Below the pieces are notes generated by a model. The model did not search any database, was not told the origin of the DNA, and worked only from the letters and a program-made list of their open reading frames with translations. Positions 61,441-64,000 of a stretch of 64,000 bases of DNA are shown here, piece by piece (the first letter of the stretch is position 1; every line of letters starts with the position of its first letter). The position numbers were made by a program, and so were the translations under genes. This DNA is from Apilactobacillus micheneri. Its GTDB lineage: Bacteria; Bacillota; Bacilli; Lactobacillales; Lactobacillaceae. The stretch is taken from the NCBI RefSeq assembly GCF_002993975.1, contig NZ_POSO01000004.1:124001-188000 (forward strand), read 5' to 3'.

Positions 61441-61472
61441 TTGGCGAAACCGCTAATGGTCTCGCCATATTT
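61441..61472 (+). terminator. Hairpin between nrdH and nrdE (attenuator or processing site)
   Basis: TGGCGAAACC and GGTCTCGCCA pair (one mismatch) around GCTAAT, followed by TATTTT. The T-run is short, so it probably reduces rather than stops transcription. Confidence 0.55.
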
Positions 61473-61510
61473 TATCTAATAATCAAAAAATTATGAAAGA
61501 GTGGTTGTAA

Positions 61511-63676
61511 ATGTCATTAAAGGACCTAAAAGATGTTACTTATTATGATTTAAATAACGAAATTAACATCCCTAAAGATGGTAAGATCCAATTGAATAAA
61601 GATAAAGAAGCTTTGGATGCTTTTCTTAAAGAAAATGTAGAACCTAACTTAAAAAAGTTTTCTTCATTAAAAGAACGTTTTGATTATTTAATTAAAAACC
61701 AATATATTGAAAAAGATTTCGTAGATAAATATGATTTCAAATTTATTGAAAAAATATATCAATACTTAAAAGAACAAAACTTCCACTTTAAATCTTTTAT
61801 GGCTGCATATAAATTTTACGCTCAATATGCTTTAAAAACTAATGATGGTGAATATTATCTTGAACAATTTATTGATCGTGTAGCAATGAATGCACTCCTA
61901 TTTGCTGATGGAAATGAAGAATTAGCTTTAGATTTAGCAAATGAAATTGTCCATCAAAGATACCAACCAGCCACTCCTTCATTTTTAAATGCTGGTAGAA
62001 AACGTCGTGGTGAATTTGTATCATGTTTCTTAATTCAACCTACTGATAACATGAACACAATAGGAAGAACTATTAACTCTGCCCTACAATTGTCTAGAAT
62101 TGGTGGTGGAGTTGGAATTAATCTTTCAAATCTACGTGCCGCTGGTGATCCGATTAAACATATCGAAGGCGCTGCTTCTGGTGTAGTACCTGTTATGAAA
62201 CTATTAGAAGATAGTTTTTCATATTCTAATCAATTAGGACAAAGACAAGGTGCTGGTGCTGTTTATCTAAGTGTATTTCATCCCGATATTATTTCTTTCT
62301 TATCTGCTAAGAAAGAAAATGCTGATGAAAAAATTCGTGTTAAAACTTTATCATTAGGAATTACAGTTCCAGATAAATTTTATGAATTGGCTAAAAATGA
62401 TGAAGATATGTACCTATTTAGCCCATATGATGTGGAAAGAATATATGGCGAACCTTTCTCATACGTCGATATTACAAAAGAATATGACAATATGGTCGCA
62501 AATGATGAAATCAAAAAGACAAAAGTTGAAGCTCGTGATATTGAAACTGAAATTAGTAAATTACAACAAGAATCAGGTTACCCTTACATCATGAATATTG
62601 ATACCGCTAATCGCGCTAATCCAATCGATGGAAAAATTGTGATGAGTAATTTATGTTCAGAAATTATGCAAGTACAACAACCATCAACTGTTGATAATAA
62701 ACAAGATTATATTGAAAAAGGTACCGATGTTTCATGTAATTTAGGATCAACAAATATTGTCAATTTAATGGATAGTCCTGATTTTGGTAAATCAGTTGAT
62801 TCTATGGTTAGAGCATTAACATTTGTAACTGATCATTCAGATATTGATGTTGTACCTTCTATTCAACGTGGAAATGAATTGTCACATAGTATTGGTCTAG
62901 GTGGTATGGGGCTACACAGTTTCTTAGCTAAAAATCAAATTGAATATGGTTCAGATGAATCTGTTGAATTTACTAATGTTTACTTTATGTTACTTAACTA
63001 TTGGACTTTAGTTGCTTCTAATAAAATTGCTAGAGAAAGAAAAGAAACTTTCAGCAATTTTGAAAATAGTAAATATGCTGATGGATCATACTTCAATAAA
63101 TACACTAATAAATATTGGGGTCCAAAATCAGATAAAATTAAATCTATCTTTAAAAATGTCTTTGTTCCAAATGAAGATGATTGGAATGAATTAAAACAAG
63201 ATGTTATGAAAGATGGTATCTATCATCAAAATAGATTAGCAGTTGCTCCTAATGGTTCTATTTCATACATTAATGATTCAACAGCTAGTCTTCACCCTAT
63301 TATTAGTAAGGTTGAAGAAAGATATGAATCTAAGACTGGTAAAATCTATTACCCTGCTCCATACTTATCTAATGAAACATTAAAATATTACAAATCAGCA
63401 TATGATATTGATATGCGTAAAGTAATCAATATTTACGCAGCTGCACAAGAACATGTCGATCAAAGTTTAAGTCTTACTCTATTTATGCGCTCAACTATTC
63501 CTGAAGGACTATATGAATGGAAAGATGGCCGTACTGATAAGATGACAACTCGTGATTTAAATATTTTAAGAAATTATGCACATGCAATGGGTATAAAATC
63601 ATTGTATTATGTAAGAACATACACTGATGATAACCAAGAAGTTGGTGTTAATGAGTGTGAAAGTTGCTCAATCTAA
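61511..63676 (+). CDS. nrdE: Ribonucleoside-diphosphate reductase, class Ib, alpha subunit
   Basis: Reduces NDPs to dNDPs. The 721 residues match NrdE: QPATPSFLNAGRKRRGEFVSCFL (first active-site Cys), DVSCNLGSTNIVNL (second), NGSISYINDSTASLHPI, the glycyl/thiyl-region SIGLGGMGLHSFLA, and the C-terminal redox pair NECESCSI. It lacks the ATP-cone of class Ia. In operon with nrdH and nrdF. Confidence 0.98.
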   Translation: MSLKDLKDVTYYDLNNEINIPKDGKIQLNKDKEALDAFLKENVEPNLKKFSSLKERFDYLIKNQYIEKDFVDKYDFKFIEKIYQYLKEQNFHFKSFMAAYKFYAQYALKTNDGEYYLEQFIDRVAMNALLFADGNEELALDLANEIVHQRYQPATPSFLNAGRKRRGEFVSCFLIQPTDNMNTIGRTINSALQLSRIGGGVGINLSNLRAAGDPIKHIEGAASGVVPVMKLLEDSFSYSNQLGQRQGAGAVYLSVFHPDIISFLSAKKENADEKIRVKTLSLGITVPDKFYELAKNDEDMYLFSPYDVERIYGEPFSYVDITKEYDNMVANDEIKKTKVEARDIETEISKLQQESGYPYIMNIDTANRANPIDGKIVMSNLCSEIMQVQQPSTVDNKQDYIEKGTDVSCNLGSTNIVNLMDSPDFGKSVDSMVRALTFVTDHSDIDVVPSIQRGNELSHSIGLGGMGLHSFLAKNQIEYGSDESVEFTNVYFMLLNYWTLVASNKIARERKETFSNFENSKYADGSYFNKYTNKYWGPKSDKIKSIFKNVFVPNEDDWNELKQDVMKDGIYHQNRLAVAPNGSISYINDSTASLHPIISKVEERYESKTGKIYYPAPYLSNETLKYYKSAYDIDMRKVINIYAAAQEHVDQSLSLTLFMRSTIPEGLYEWKDGRTDKMTTRDLNILRNYAHAMGIKSLYYVRTYTDDNQEVGVNECESCSI

Positions 63677-63697
63677 TTAAGTAAGGAGCTAAGTAAG

Positions 63698-64000
63698 ATG
63701 GATAATTATAAAGCAATCAATTGGAATGCTGTTAGTGATCAAATTGATAAAGCAACTTGGGAAAAATTAACTGAACAATTTTGGTTAGATACCCGTATTC
63801 CTTTATCAAATGATTTAGCTGACTGGCGTACTTTAGATGATGACCACAAATGGTTAGTTGGACACGTATTTGGTGGTTTAACTTTGTTGGATACCCTTCA
63901 ATCACAAGATGGAATGGCAGCTCTGAGAAAGGATATTGTGACTCCTCACGAAACTGCTGTTTTAAATAATATTCAATTTATGGAATCTGTCCATGCTAAA
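63698..64000 (+). CDS. nrdF: Ribonucleoside-diphosphate reductase, class Ib, beta subunit (start only)
   Basis: The first 101 codons are in the window, starting at ATG 63698 behind AAGGAGC. The sequence KAINWNAVSDQIDKATWEKL, FWLDTRIPLSNDLADW and LLDTLQSQDGM, then VLNNIQFMESVHAK, is the NrdF pattern, with a metal-ligand Glu and His in the last segment. Provides the tyrosyl radical via a dimanganese or diiron centre. nrdI, the flavodoxin partner, is not between these genes. Confidence 0.96.
   Translation, partial: MDNYKAINWNAVSDQIDKATWEKLTEQFWLDTRIPLSNDLADWRTLDDDHKWLVGHVFGGLTLLDTLQSQDGMAALRKDIVTPHETAVLNNIQFMESVHAK

Overview
The window is a stretch of ordinary, AT-rich Firmicutes chromosome (roughly one third G+C by eye). 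Gene content and order point to Lactobacillaceae: hprK-lgt-gpsA-galU-trxB, uvrB-uvrA-yvcK-whiA next to clpP, comFA-comFC-secA-prfB, groES-groEL-rex-ydiF-tsaD-rimI-tsaB, and tadA-SRP RNA-dnaX-ebfC-recR-yaaL-tmk-darA-holB-yabA-rsmI. The low G+C and some missing neighbours would fit an insect- or fruit-associated heterofermentative lineage (Apilactobacillus/Fructilactobacillus-like), but no pathway gene in the window proves the genus. About 55 of 64 genes lie on the minus strand.

Region by region. 1-6 kb: start of a secreted, probably GH73 cell-wall hydrolase; a 40-residue basic ORF; glmS with its own promoter and two NagR(dre)-like sites; and the c-di-AMP/cell-wall operon cdaA-cdaR-glmM. 6-16 kb: DUF1361 membrane protein, CPA1 antiporter, murB, DEDDh exonuclease, an ung-pta-tsaE-GNAT operon, secG-rnr-smpB. 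16-23 kb: ClC transporter and the lower glycolytic genes gap, pgk, tpiA, eno, largely split into separate transcription units and without cggR. 23-31 kb: tRNA-Arg(CCG), CtsR-controlled clpP, whiA-yvcK, and the SOS-controlled uvrBA pair. 31-38 kb: trxB, galU, gpsA, lgt, hprK, small envelope proteins, a MinJ-like PDZ protein and prfB with its programmed +1 frameshift. 38-45 kb: secA, comFC-comFA, a yigZ gene broken by one missing A in an A-run, tagO. 45-52 kb: CIRCE-groESL, rex and ydiF sharing a control region with a Rex-like operator, then tsaD-rimI-tsaB. 52-61 kb: acyl-ACP thioesterase, rsmI, replication/recombination genes, SRP RNA, tadA, RsmC-like methyltransferase. 61-64 kb: NrdR-box-controlled nrdH-nrdE-nrdF (nrdF runs off the end).

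Functionally the genes cover amino-sugar and peptidoglycan/teichoic acid precursor supply (GlmS, GlmM, MurB, GalU, TagO), c-di-AMP synthesis and sensing (CdaA, CdaR, DarA), lower glycolysis, protein export and quality control, DNA repair and replication, and dNTP synthesis. I saw no CRISPR array, insertion sequence, prophage, restriction-modification or toxin system, and no undescribed multi-gene system. The items worth a second look are regulatory sites, start-codon choices, missing neighbours, and one broken gene.
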